A stretch of DNA of 20,271 bases from Desulfuromonadales bacterium (GTDB lineage: Bacteria > Desulfobacterota > Desulfuromonadia > Desulfuromonadales > BM103). Below are positions 1-7,570 of the stretch, piece by piece (position 1 is the first letter of the stretch; every line of letters begins with the position of its first letter). The notes under the pieces were generated by a model that made no database searches, was not told the origin of the DNA, and saw nothing but the letters and a program-made list of their open reading frames with translations. The stretch covers positions 1-20,271 of the forward strand of contig DAOVNV010000008.1 of assembly GCA_030630015.1 (NCBI GenBank). The letters are read 5' to 3'. A program made the position numbers and the translations under genes.

Positions 1-107
1 CTCCAGCATCTCCACCGGATAGCCGGTCTTCTCGGCGATCACCTCCAGCAGAACCGCTGATACCTGGCTGCTGTCAACAGCCGGCGGCGCTGCCGACTGA
101 ACCGCCG
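1..107. repeat. Direct repeat copy in second ACP module (cut by window edge)
   Basis: Bases 1-107 are identical to 283-389 at an offset of 282 bp, which is exactly 94 codons, the length of one ACP plus linker. This copy encodes the linker and the N-terminal helix of the second ACP and probably extends beyond the window. Confidence 0.97.
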
Positions 108-3100
108 GAGTCGCAACACTGCTCGCACCAAGATACTCGACTATCTGGCCGAGGGTCTGCAAGGCTCCCAGATCCTCCGGACTGACCGCCGGGGCCTCCG
201 GCAGCTGCTCCTGCAGCGCGGAGAGAATCTCCACCCGCTTGATCGAGTCGATCCCCAGGTCGGCATCCAGGGCCATGTCCAGCTCCAGCATCTCCACCGG
301 ATAGCCGGTCTTCTCGGCGATCACCTCCAGCAGAACCGCTGATACCTGGCTGCTGTCAACAGCCGGCGGCGCTGCCGACTGAACCGCCGAGGCCTCGGCA
401 ACCTGAGCCGGTGCCGTTACAGTCGACGGGCGGCTCAACGGACAGGGTGCTTGTGGAGCCGCTGCAACCGGGGTGGGCATCGGCGACTGTGCCGGGGGCG
501 CCCCCTGCAAAAACCGGTGTTGCTGTTCAATCAGTCCCAGGAAAGACCGGGTCGCCGCTTCCTGACCCTCAAGGAACTTTTTATGCAACTGGGATGTCTG
601 CTCCTGAAGGCTTTGCAATGCCTGCATACTCTGTTGAGTCATCCGCAAGGCCTCCTGCATGGAGCCCTGGTTGACAGCAGTGTCGCCCGTCGATCCACCA
701 ATCGGCTGTGCTGCAGGGGCAGCAGATGCTGAGGAAGCCACATTCTCTGAACGGGACGGTCTGGGGGCAACTGCCGGACGTTTCGCCGGCGGCTCAAAAT
801 GATTTGCCCCGCAAATCGGGATGGTCAAGCCGCCTTTCTTTTTCTGAGCTCGCTCCACTTTATCGACGAAGCCCTCATCCCAAAGGGTCAGGTCGATCTG
901 GTAGCCGGATACGGCCAGTTGGGCCAGTACTCTGGCCAGATCGTGAATGCCCGAACGCTTGCCATTGGAGGAATCGATGGAAAAAGCCTGGTGCTCGCGC
1001 CCGGCCAAGATCGCCTTGGCCATCCCGGTCAGCCTGGCACCCGGGCCCACTTCAACAAAGGTGCGGATACCGGACTGGTACATGCTTTCGATCTCGCTGA
1101 CGAAATCAACCGGGCTGGCCAATTGCGATGCCAGCAACTCCCTGGCCTCATCAATTGCCTCCGGATACGGACCGCCGCTAGTGTTGGAGAAAACTACAGC
1201 TGCCGGTGCAGCAAAATCGATCTCCTGCAATTTTTCAGAAAAAGGCTTGGCGGCATCGGCAACCAGTTGGCTGTGGAAGGCCGCCGAAACCGAGAGTTCC
1301 TTGAACCTCAGGCCTTTTTCTTCCAGTAGAACGGCCGCCTTGCGGATTTCAGCGGAGCTTCCGGACAGTACACCCTGATCGGGTGTGTTGCGGTTCGCCA
1401 GGACCAGATCGAGCTGTTCCTCATCGAGAATTTTCTCGATTTCAGGAATCGGGGCGGAAACCGCCAGCATCGAACCCCGGTCACCCTCGCCGGCGGCCAT
1501 CAGGACGCCGCGCAAGCGCGAAAGGGAATGCAGTGCCTCGCGATCAAAATAACCACCGGCACACAGTGCAGTCAGTTCGCCGTAACTGTGCCCGGCAAAA
1601 GCTTCAGCTTCAAAACCGAAAGCAGACAGAACATCCAGTGCGCCCAGGTTGACGGCGCCAAGTGCCGGCTGAGCAATATCAGTGGCTCTCAGCCTTGCCT
1701 CATCCGAGTCACGTTGCGCATCGTCAAAACGGGGCTGCGGGTAAATGATATCGGATAAACGCTCGCGCCCCTCCGGAACGCTTGCGGAGAAAGCCAGGTC
1801 CGCCTTCTCAATCATCGCAAAGAATCCGGGGAAATGGGTGGCCAGATCTTTCAGCATCCCCGAGTACTGGGCTCCCTGCCCGGGGAAAAGGACGGCGGCG
1901 CGGCCGGCATCGCCAGCAGCAAAAAAGACTCCGTCAGGACTGGCCCAACTGCTCTGGCCACTGTTCTTCTGCAGCAGGGCAAGTGCTCCCTTGAGCTGTG
2001 CACTGCGGTTGGTTTTTTCCCGTTCGATGACCAGCGCCACCCGGCAGGACTGCTGCGGGTCGAACGCATTGCGGCAACGGCCGGCAGCCTGACGCAGTTC
2101 AGACCAATCTGAATCGGCGGAAAACTCCGACAGCCTGGCAGCCAGGCCCTGCTCGTCGGCAGCACTGAAAACAGCGATCTGCACATCGCCCATCCAGTCA
2201 CGCATCGGTTTTTCCGGGCGATATTCCTCAAGCAGGCAATGAAAGTTGCTGCCGCCAAAACCGAGAGCGCTGATCCCCGCGCGACGCGGATGTTTATCAT
2301 TGGGCGCCCAGGGACGAGCCTCCGTGTTGACGTAAAAAGGTGTCTTGCCTGAAGTCAGCGCCTCCGGAGGATTTTTGACTTTGATCGTCGGCGGCAACGT
2401 CTTGTGATAAAGAGCCAGAGCCGCCTTGATCAGACCTGCTGAACCGGCAGCAGCCTTGGTATGTCCGATTTGCGACTTGACCGAGCCGATGGCACAGTGG
2501 GGCGTTTCCGCCTCGCCGAAGACACTGCGCAGCCCTTTGATTTCGATGGCATCCCCCACCTTGGTTCCCGTGCCATGGGCCTCGATCAGCTCAATTGTCT
2601 CAGGAACGATCCCGGCCTGCTCGTAGGCCCGCTTCACAGCCTTCTCCTGACCTACGGCGTTCGGCTCATAAATCGCCGCACCGCGCCCGTCGCTGGACGA
2701 CCCGATGCCCCGAATTACCGCGTAGATTTTGTCGCCGTCACGTTCCGCATCGGCTAGGCGCTTCAGAACGACAATCCCCATGCCTTCCCCCAAAGTCGTG
2801 CCATCAGCATCGGCATCGAACGGTCTGGCATGGCCGGATGGAGAGAGGGCCGGTGTCTTGCTGAAACAAGTGTACATGAAGATATCGTTGAAGGTGTCGA
2901 TCCCGCCAGTCACCACCATATCGGCCTTGCCCGCGCCCAGTTCCAGAGCTCCCAGGTTGAGCGCACTCAACGAACTCCCACAGGCGGCGTCAACCACACA
3001 GTTGGTGCCGCCGAAATTGAAGTGCCGGCTGATCCGGCCGGCAACCACGTTGCCAAGCAGGCCCGGAAAGGAATTTTCCTGCCAGGGCACATAGGAATCC

Positions 3101-3633
3101 GAGATCCGCTTGATGGCGTCCTCGGCCACCTCGTCCTCCACGCCCGCGTCTTTGAGAGCTTCGCGCCAGCGGGGATGGCCCAGCCGGGCGCCAAGCGGAA
3201 TCACCAGTTCCAGGGCACCGGTCACACCGAGGATGACACTGACCTTCTCGCGGTCGAACTCCCGATCCGCGTCATACCCGGCATCCTTCAGCGCCTGTTC
3301 CACCGCGACCATGCCGAGCAGTTGTGACGTATCAATCGCCTCCAGAGCATTCGGCAGGACCCCGTACTCCATCGGGTTGAAGTCGACAGGAGAGAGAAAC
3401 CCGCCCCGTTTCGCGTAAACCTGGTCAGCTGCTTTAGGATCCTGGTTATAGTAATCTCCAGCCTTCCAGTGTGTCTCAGGCAGTTCGGTAATCGCGTCGA
3501 TGCCCTTTTTGATATTGCTCCAAAAGGCCTCGACATCGTTCGCTTTCGGAAACAGGCAACCGATTCCGACAATGGCAACTGGTGAGGTATCACCTGACAT
3601 CTGGCTGGTTTCAGCCGTGTTGTGCTTTTTCAA
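1..3633 (-). CDS. pfaA: PfaA-type polyunsaturated fatty acid / secondary lipid synthase (KS-AT-ACP-ACP..., 3' end outside window)
   Basis: A large iterative type I synthase that would build an acyl chain from malonyl units on its own ACPs. The reading frame is open from a TTG at 3633 to base 1 (1211 codons) and continues off the window. The KS domain spans about residues 15-470, with VDAACGSS (Cys218), EAHGTGT (His353) and GHTKAAAG (His391); RGGF and DFNPMEYG are PfaA-like. A malonyl-type AT follows (about 580-880) with PGQGAQ, GHSYGE (Ser683) and AAFHS (His787). A Gln-rich coiled segment (about 990-1045) typical of PfaA precedes tandem ACPs: ACP1 has GIDSIKRVE (Ser1130), and ACP2 is cut just before its serine. 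The TTG start overlaps the pfaD stop and has AAGGAG 8 nt upstream. An in-frame ATG at 3600 lacks a good ribosome site. KR/DH domains and any pfaB/pfaC genes would lie outside. The product lipid is unknown. Confidence 0.93.
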   Translation of the reverse strand, partial: MKKHNTAETSQMSGDTSPVAIVGIGCLFPKANDVEAFWSNIKKGIDAITELPETHWKAGDYYNQDPKAADQVYAKRGGFLSPVDFNPMEYGVLPNALEAIDTSQLLGMVAVEQALKDAGYDADREFDREKVSVILGVTGALELVIPLGARLGHPRWREALKDAGVEDEVAEDAIKRISDSYVPWQENSFPGLLGNVVAGRISRHFNFGGTNCVVDAACGSSLSALNLGALELGAGKADMVVTGGIDTFNDIFMYTCFSKTPALSPSGHARPFDADADGTTLGEGMGIVVLKRLADAERDGDKIYAVIRGIGSSSDGRGAAIYEPNAVGQEKAVKRAYEQAGIVPETIELIEAHGTGTKVGDAIEIKGLRSVFGEAETPHCAIGSVKSQIGHTKAAAGSAGLIKAALALYHKTLPPTIKVKNPPEALTSGKTPFYVNTEARPWAPNDKHPRRAGISALGFGGSNFHCLLEEYRPEKPMRDWMGDVQIAVFSAADEQGLAARLSEFSADSDWSELRQAAGRCRNAFDPQQSCRVALVIEREKTNRSAQLKGALALLQKNSGQSSWASPDGVFFAAGDAGRAAVLFPGQGAQYSGMLKDLATHFPGFFAMIEKADLAFSASVPEGRERLSDIIYPQPRFDDAQRDSDEARLRATDIAQPALGAVNLGALDVLSAFGFEAEAFAGHSYGELTALCAGGYFDREALHSLSRLRGVLMAAGEGDRGSMLAVSAPIPEIEKILDEEQLDLVLANRNTPDQGVLSGSSAEIRKAAVLLEEKGLRFKELSVSAAFHSQLVADAAKPFSEKLQEIDFAAPAAVVFSNTSGGPYPEAIDEARELLASQLASPVDFVSEIESMYQSGIRTFVEVGPGARLTGMAKAILAGREHQAFSIDSSNGKRSGIHDLARVLAQLAVSGYQIDLTLWDEGFVDKVERAQKKKGGLTIPICGANHFEPPAKRPAVAPRPSRSENVASSASAAPAAQPIGGSTGDTAVNQGSMQEALRMTQQSMQALQSLQEQTSQLHKKFLEGQEAATRSFLGLIEQQHRFLQGAPPAQSPMPTPVAAAPQAPCPLSRPSTVTAPAQVAEASAVQSAAPPAVDSSQVSAVLLEVIAEKTGYPVEMLELDMALDADLGIDSIKRVEILSALQEQLPEAPAVSPEDLGALQTLGQIVEYLGASSVATPAVQSAAPPAVDSSQVSAVLLEVIAEKTGYPVEMLE
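283..389. repeat. Direct repeat copy in first ACP module
   Basis: This is the matching copy of bases 1-107, identical at every base including third codon positions. It encodes the Ala/Pro-rich linker and the start of ACP1. The first mismatch lies at 390 (a here, g at 108). Identity at silent sites points to recent duplication or gene conversion between ACP modules rather than selection on protein alone. Confidence 0.97.
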
Positions 3634-5276
3634 CGGAGGTACTCCTTGATTTTTTCTGCTTTCAGGGGGCGGGTGAGTTCTTCACCGCAATCGGGATAAA
3701 ATCCCTGAATCGTCATCTGGTTGGCCCGCAAGACAATAGCCGCACCGAAAAGAATGTTTAAAGCGACTGTTACGACCCGGCGATTGGCAACATCCTGGAG
3801 GAAGCTGTCGCGGCTCCATTCGTTGAATGCACCCATGCCTGGTCCGCACCAGATCTGGTAGTCAACCCGACGCGAGGCTTCCCCCTGGTTGGCCCAGACT
3901 GGAGACTGGCCGAGATACCAGCGGAACACCAGCGCCATTTTGTATTTCGGGTCCCGCTCCGCCTTCTCAAGTTGGTGGGGGTCCCGCTTGGCAAAATAGT
4001 TGCTGGTCTGATTCCAGACATCATCGAGAGACATACGAAAGACTGTTTTTTCCAGTTTCTGGCGTTCTTCGGCAGGCAACGCGTCGATACTGTCAAAGGT
4101 ACGGTAAAGATCATACAGCTTGGCCGCCCGTATGGAGAACATGGTGCCCCGTTTCAGAACCTGAACCTTGACACCCATCTCGAACATGTCCCCGGACGGG
4201 GCCATGGTAATGTCGGCCTGGCGGGTTTCGGCAAGCATCTGACGAACCTCGTCGCAGGTTCCTGATTCGAGACAGGCCTGGTTGATTGACCCGGTCATCA
4301 GGTAGGCGGCCCCCATGGCGAAGGCTGCAGCAGCCGAAGCCGGGGTGGCGATGCCGCCGCCGAGGCCGACCCTGGGAGTCTGATCATAATTGTACTGCTG
4401 CTGCAGTCGATCCCTCAGTGCGGCGATAGTGGGGAACAGGGCGATCGCCGGGCGGTTGTCGGTGTGCCCGCCGGAATCGGCCTCTACGGTCACGTCCTGA
4501 GCCATCGGTATCTGCGCAGCTAATCCAGCCTGCTCTTCGGAAAGATCACCCGAGGCGACCAGTTCCTGCAGGAATTTCTCAGGCGGAGGCGAGAAGAACC
4601 GGGTGGCGACTTCCTCGCGGGAAATCTTGGCGATGATCCGGTTGGGGGTCACAATCCGGCCAGTCTGATCGCGATGAATGCCATGAGTTCGATAGCGCAC
4701 CACTGGCAGTGTCAACGCCAGGAATGCAGAGGCTTCAACCAGACTGACTCCGCGCCGCAGATAGAGATCAACCAGGGTGTTTTCAAGCTGCGGCTCGTTC
4801 GGACTGTGGATCAGGTTGAAACCATAGGGGTCGTTCCCGCCATCCGCTTCAAACTGGTCAATCGCCGCTGCAACATCTTCGGGCAACAAACCGGCCGAAC
4901 CGAAGAAGCCAAGCATGCCTGCCTTGCCGAGAGCCTTGGCCATGGCGACGGAACTGATGCCCTTGGCCATAGATCCGCCCACGTAGGGGTAGCGAATACC
5001 GTGGTCACTGCAAAAGCCCGGATCACCCAGACGCTCCAGCAGGCATGGCGCAACAACCCCTTCAAAAGGCAGGGAGGCCGTTGCTCCCGGGAAACCAGGT
5101 TCTGAGAGTTCCGTTCCAGCCTGAATGACAAGCGCATCATCATGCTTTGAAAGGAACAGGGGCTGATCGATCCTGCGCAACGCCTCCAAGCTGTTCAAGC
5201 CAGCAGACTGCCCATCCGATGCTGCGGGCTGGAATAATCCGATCGCCGGGCACTTGTTCTGTTCGAGACTTTTCAA
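3630..5276 (-). CDS. pfaD: PfaD-type enoyl reductase (2-nitropropane dioxygenase-like, FMN TIM barrel)
   Basis: A 548-residue stand-alone trans-acting enoyl reductase of the kind that serves Pfa synthases and some trans-AT polyketide synthases; it reduces selected double bases-positions (enoyl double bonds) using FMN. Family features seen are an N-terminal region with GGSMAKGISS, GMLGFFGSAGL, the barrel segment DSGGHTDNRP, PRVGLGGGIATP, GAAYLMTGSINQA, and a long C-terminal part with KRGTMFSIRAAKLYDLYR and CGPGMGAFNEW. The length is normal for PfaD. Two TTG codons are possible starts, 5279 and 5276. The second is chosen because AGGAG is 8 nt away, it forms a TTGA overlap with the ispH stop, and this copies the pfaD/pfaA junction exactly. 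It is followed directly by pfaA, an ER-first order also known from myxobacterial pfa1-pfa2-pfa3 clusters. Confidence 0.95.
   Translation of the reverse strand: MKSLEQNKCPAIGLFQPAASDGQSAGLNSLEALRRIDQPLFLSKHDDALVIQAGTELSEPGFPGATASLPFEGVVAPCLLERLGDPGFCSDHGIRYPYVGGSMAKGISSVAMAKALGKAGMLGFFGSAGLLPEDVAAAIDQFEADGGNDPYGFNLIHSPNEPQLENTLVDLYLRRGVSLVEASAFLALTLPVVRYRTHGIHRDQTGRIVTPNRIIAKISREEVATRFFSPPPEKFLQELVASGDLSEEQAGLAAQIPMAQDVTVEADSGGHTDNRPAIALFPTIAALRDRLQQQYNYDQTPRVGLGGGIATPASAAAAFAMGAAYLMTGSINQACLESGTCDEVRQMLAETRQADITMAPSGDMFEMGVKVQVLKRGTMFSIRAAKLYDLYRTFDSIDALPAEERQKLEKTVFRMSLDDVWNQTSNYFAKRDPHQLEKAERDPKYKMALVFRWYLGQSPVWANQGEASRRVDYQIWCGPGMGAFNEWSRDSFLQDVANRRVVTVALNILFGAAIVLRANQMTIQGFYPDCGEELTRPLKAEKIKEYLR
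3631..3647 (-). promoter_or_regulatory. Ribosome binding site and TTGA overlap starting pfaA
   Basis: On the minus strand AAGGAG (3647-3642) lies 8 nt before TTG (3633-3631), whose last two bases are the first two of the pfaD TGA stop. The site can fold into a small GGAG-TAC-CTCC hairpin that would hide the Shine-Dalgarno until ribosomes reach the end of pfaD. The sequence elements are seen; coupling is inferred. Confidence 0.7.
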
Positions 5277-6139
5277 CAATCGTTCTCCTGGAGGGAGTTC
5301 AAAACCCTCTGGATTTCATCGACAACTTCTTTCGGGGTGGAGGCTCCGGCGGTCAATCCGACTCTGGGGTACTGCTTCAGCTCTTCAAGAGGCAGTTCAT
5401 CAGCCGTTTCAACGTGAAGAGCCTTGGCCCCATGAGCTCTGACAACCTGGGCCAGGCGCCGCGTGTTGCTGCTTTCGTAACCGCCAGCAACGATCACGAA
5501 ATCGACCAGGCCTGCAATGCGGGTCGCCTCCTCCTGACGCTGTTTCGTCGCATCACAAATCGTTCGCAAAATCTTGATGTCCAGTTCCTTGCGATGCTGC
5601 AAAAACTGGATAATAGCCTGGAAAACATCCTTGTCCTGGGTGGTCTGGGCTGCCAGACAGTATTTTTTACCAGGATCGAGTGCCAACTCTTCGCATTTGT
5701 CTTTCGAATCGAACACCACCGCCTCACCCGCGGCATAACTCAGCAGACACTTCACTTCGGGGTGGGCTTCTTCACCGTAAAGCAGCAAAGTCCGTCCATT
5801 GGCGGTATGGCGCTCAATCAGAAGGCAGGCCGCAGCGACTTTCGGACAGGTCGCATCGACAACCTGCACACCACGACTGCTCAACTCATTTTGGATCTCC
5901 TTCGCGACCCCGTGGGCACGAATCACCACGGTCGACCCGGCCGGCACCTCCTCCGGCAAACGGACGGTGACCACCCCCTTCTCAGCATACTCCCGGACCA
6001 CCTGGGGGTTGTGGATGATCGACCCCAGGATAAAGATCGCGTTGCGTTCCGCAGTATTCTGGATAAGCTCATTGAGCTTGCAGAGCGCCAGGTCGACACC
6101 CATGCAAAAACCGGCTTTTTGAGCCCTCAGCACTTTCAT
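5273..6139 (-). CDS. ispH: 4-hydroxy-3-methylbut-2-enyl diphosphate reductase
   Basis: IspH is the iron-sulfur enzyme that makes isopentenyl and dimethylallyl diphosphate in the last step of the MEP pathway. The 288-residue length is close to the family norm of about 280-315. The three cluster cysteines are visible in GFCMGV (Cys12), DATCPK and ICDATKQRQ. HNPQVV, GEEAHPEVK, AQTTQ, ESSNTRRL and TAGASTP are further family motifs. The ATG at 6139 is preferred because AGGA lies 6 nt upstream and the protein then begins MKVLRAQKAGFCMG; an earlier in-frame start at 6220 would add 27 residues that no IspH needs. Its stop overlaps the pfaD start, so ispH appears to be the first gene of the pfa operon. 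Whether another ispH exists in the genome cannot be seen. Confidence 0.97.
   Translation of the reverse strand: MKVLRAQKAGFCMGVDLALCKLNELIQNTAERNAIFILGSIIHNPQVVREYAEKGVVTVRLPEEVPAGSTVVIRAHGVAKEIQNELSSRGVQVVDATCPKVAAACLLIERHTANGRTLLLYGEEAHPEVKCLLSYAAGEAVVFDSKDKCEELALDPGKKYCLAAQTTQDKDVFQAIIQFLQHRKELDIKILRTICDATKQRQEEATRIAGLVDFVIVAGGYESSNTRRLAQVVRAHGAKALHVETADELPLEELKQYPRVGLTAGASTPKEVVDEIQRVLNSLQENDC
5274..5289 (-). promoter_or_regulatory. Ribosome binding site and TTGA overlap starting pfaD
   Basis: On the minus strand AGGAG (5289-5285) is 8 nt from TTG (5276-5274), which overlaps the TGA stop of ispH. Geometry and start codon match the pfaA start. Another TTG immediately upstream (5279) is only 5 nt from the site and is less likely. 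Confidence 0.65.
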
Positions 6140-6222
6140 TTCTGTTCCTGTGAACAAACCCTTCAACATAAAAGATGGGCACAGACCCAGTCTGCCCCTA
6201 TTGAGCCATGACTGAATCATGG

Positions 6223-6251
6223 AGTATAGCGTTTTTACGATTAAATTTTAA
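6223..6251 (-). promoter_or_regulatory. Predicted sigma-70 type promoter of ispH-pfaD-pfaA
   Basis: On the minus strand TTAAAA (6251-6246), a 17-bp spacer and TATACT (6228-6223) form a good vegetative-type promoter about 80 bp before the ispH ATG. The -10 box matches 5 of 6 consensus bases, the -35 matches 4 of 6. Confidence 0.55.
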
Positions 6252-6474
6252 GAGTTTTTTTCAAAACTGATGACTTCCAACCTGAAAACTTATCTACGAC
6301 ACTGAAAAAGCGGCCTTAAAAGATTGCATGAACATCAGCACAGTCTTCGAAGCACTAATCGGGATGGACATTTACACCCGTCGGGAATAAAATAAAGATA
6401 AGAAAAATATTGACAGAAATACTTCTAATCAGCACAAAGAGAAGTACAGCGCAGGCAGCAACAGGAGAAGCGTG
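6252..6474. other. AT-rich intergenic region between divergent genes
   Basis: This gap separates ispH (minus) from the AhpD-like gene (plus). It is much richer in A/T than its neighbours. A TTGACA hexamer sits at 6410-6415, but no convincing -10 box follows at 16-18 bp. AGGAG at 6463-6467 is the ribosome site for the next gene. No ORF or RNA structure is evident. Confidence 0.6.
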
Positions 6475-7005
6475 ATGGCCAGGATTCCAACGCGAGACAA
6501 GGATCTCCCCCCCGAGGTCACCATAATATTCAAGGAAATTGAAGACACTTTCGGGACGGTTCCGAACCTTTTCAGGACCTATGCTCACTATCCGCCGCTA
6601 CTGCATACCAACTGGGAAAAGGTCAAGGCGATGCTGATGCAGGGCCGCCTGAGCCGGAAGTTGAAGGAAGTCATCGCCATCCTGGTCTCGTTGGACAACG
6701 ACTCGGCCTACTGCCTTGCCACGCATACGGGGGATATGCTGGCACTCGGCGTAACCCAGGAAGAGATTGACTCTCTTCAGGACAATCTTGACCAGACGGA
6801 TTTCAGCCTAAAAGAGAAAGCCCTGATCCATCTCGCACGCGAAGCTAATCGGGCGCCGCACGGGATTAGCGATGACGCCTTCCTGGCTTTGCGTGATGCT
6901 GGAGCCAGTAACGCTGAAATCGTCGAAGCCCTTGGCGTCATGGAACTATTCGCCGCTTTCAATAAATTTCTGGTCACGCTCGATGTGGATATCGAATTTA
7001 ACTGA
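6475..7005 (+). CDS. AhpD-like / carboxymuconolactone decarboxylase family protein with one redox Cys replaced by Ser
   Basis: A 176-residue, all-helical protein of the AhpD/CMD superfamily, whose members are often peroxidase partners using a CxxC...H relay. The core motif here is SAYCLATH: Ser77, Cys80 and His84, so the first cysteine of CxxCxxxH is absent while the second cysteine and histidine remain. The N-terminal NLFRTYAHYPPLL and C-terminal NAEIVEALGVMELFAAFNKF segments fit the uncharacterised peroxidase-related CMD branch. ATG at 6475 is chosen with AGGAG 7 nt upstream; a GTG directly before it is too close to the site. It is monocistronic, divergent from ispH, and followed by a hairpin. 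Disulfide peroxidase chemistry is doubtful with one cysteine, so the function is left open. Confidence 0.85.
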   Translation: MARIPTRDKDLPPEVTIIFKEIEDTFGTVPNLFRTYAHYPPLLHTNWEKVKAMLMQGRLSRKLKEVIAILVSLDNDSAYCLATHTGDMLALGVTQEEIDSLQDNLDQTDFSLKEKALIHLAREANRAPHGISDDAFLALRDAGASNAEIVEALGVMELFAAFNKFLVTLDVDIEFN

Positions 7006-7068
7006 CCCTGCAACCAGTTCCACCTGCCCCTTCAATCTGACCCATGAGTAATCGACGGATCCAGATTC

Positions 7069-7108
7069 AAAGAACGGGGACGGAATTAACATTCCGTCCC
7101 CGTTCTTT
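7069..7108. repeat. REP-like perfect hairpin, also a possible bidirectional terminator
   Basis: An 18-bp perfect inverted repeat (7069-7086 with 7091-7108) with a TAAC loop. The stem core is GGGGACGGAAT, and on both strands the arm ends in a short T run (3' tail TTTTC on the plus strand). It lies between two convergent genes, which fits a bidirectional terminator. The GGGGACGG core resembles palindromes spread by REP-associated tyrosine transposases; no such transposase is in the window. Confidence 0.7.
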
Positions 7109-7195
7109 TCTCCGCTCTGAGCTCACGACTTAATCCACCCGAGAACCAGAAAGATGGTCCCAAAACGGAGTTAGCCAACTGTCTTGACAGTATTC

Positions 7196-7570
7196 TTATG
7201 TAGCAGGTACTTCAGGTGTTTCAGATGCTTCAGGTGTTTCAGATGCTTCAGGCTCTTCGACTACCTGGTCAACACGGGTTTGGGTCTGCGTACGAGCAGC
7301 TTCGTTAACCACTTGGTTCTCGCGCAACATTTCGCGTGAACGGGTCTGATCCTGAGTCTGGGTCTGGGCGGCGGTTTCCATGCCGGTGCAATCACCAGTC
7401 CCGTTGCCACCATCAGAACCTTCGCCGCCACTACTACCACCGCTTTCACCGCTGCCGTTGCCAGCGCCGCCATTGCCACCACCGCCGCCACTCCCGGCAC
7501 AGGCAGGTGCTGCCATCGCAGTCAGCAACAGGGCGGCACACATCACTGCAAGCAAAGTTTTCTTCGTCAT
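7196..7570 (-). CDS. Small secreted Gly-rich / Gln-Thr-repeat protein, function unknown
   Basis: I do not recognise a family. The 124-residue product starts with a clear signal peptide (KK, then a hydrophobic Ala/Leu stretch, likely cut after APACA near residue 25). The mature chain has a Gly/Ser/Asn-rich low-complexity part (GSGGGGGNGG...), then a charged part with TQTQDQTRSRE and TQTQTR repeats, and ends in EASETPEASETPE repeats. One lone cysteine lies in GDCTGM. ATG at 7570 is chosen because AGGAG is 6 nt upstream; an ATG directly before it (7573) is also possible. The extension to 7738 lacks a signal-peptide-like start and is not used. The composition suggests a flexible extracellular or cell-surface protein. 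Confidence 0.7.
   Translation of the reverse strand: MTKKTLLAVMCAALLLTAMAAPACAGSGGGGGNGGAGNGSGESGGSSGGEGSDGGNGTGDCTGMETAAQTQTQDQTRSREMLRENQVVNEAARTQTQTRVDQVVEEPEASETPEASETPEVPAT
7210..7245. repeat. Two tandem 18-bp repeats plus a partial third
   Basis: The unit cttcaggtgtttcagatg occurs twice without mismatch (7210-7227, 7228-7245), followed by a decayed third copy to about 7257. It encodes the hexapeptide repeat (ASETPE) at the C-terminus of the secreted protein and is a likely slippage site. Confidence 0.85.

Noticed and set aside
5147..6211. Long plus-strand open frame (354 codons) opposite ispH
   Set aside because: It lies antisense to a certain ispH and resembles no protein; high-GC codon bias on the minus strand keeps the opposite frame open.
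6410..6415. Perfect TTGACA hexamer before the AhpD-like gene
   Set aside because: No acceptable -10 box lies 15-19 bp downstream, so I did not call a promoter.
7178..7191. Short dyad ACTGTC-TT-GACAGT just past the stop of the secreted-protein gene
   Set aside because: The 6-bp stem with a 2-nt loop is too small to call a terminator or operator, and no T run follows on the minus strand.
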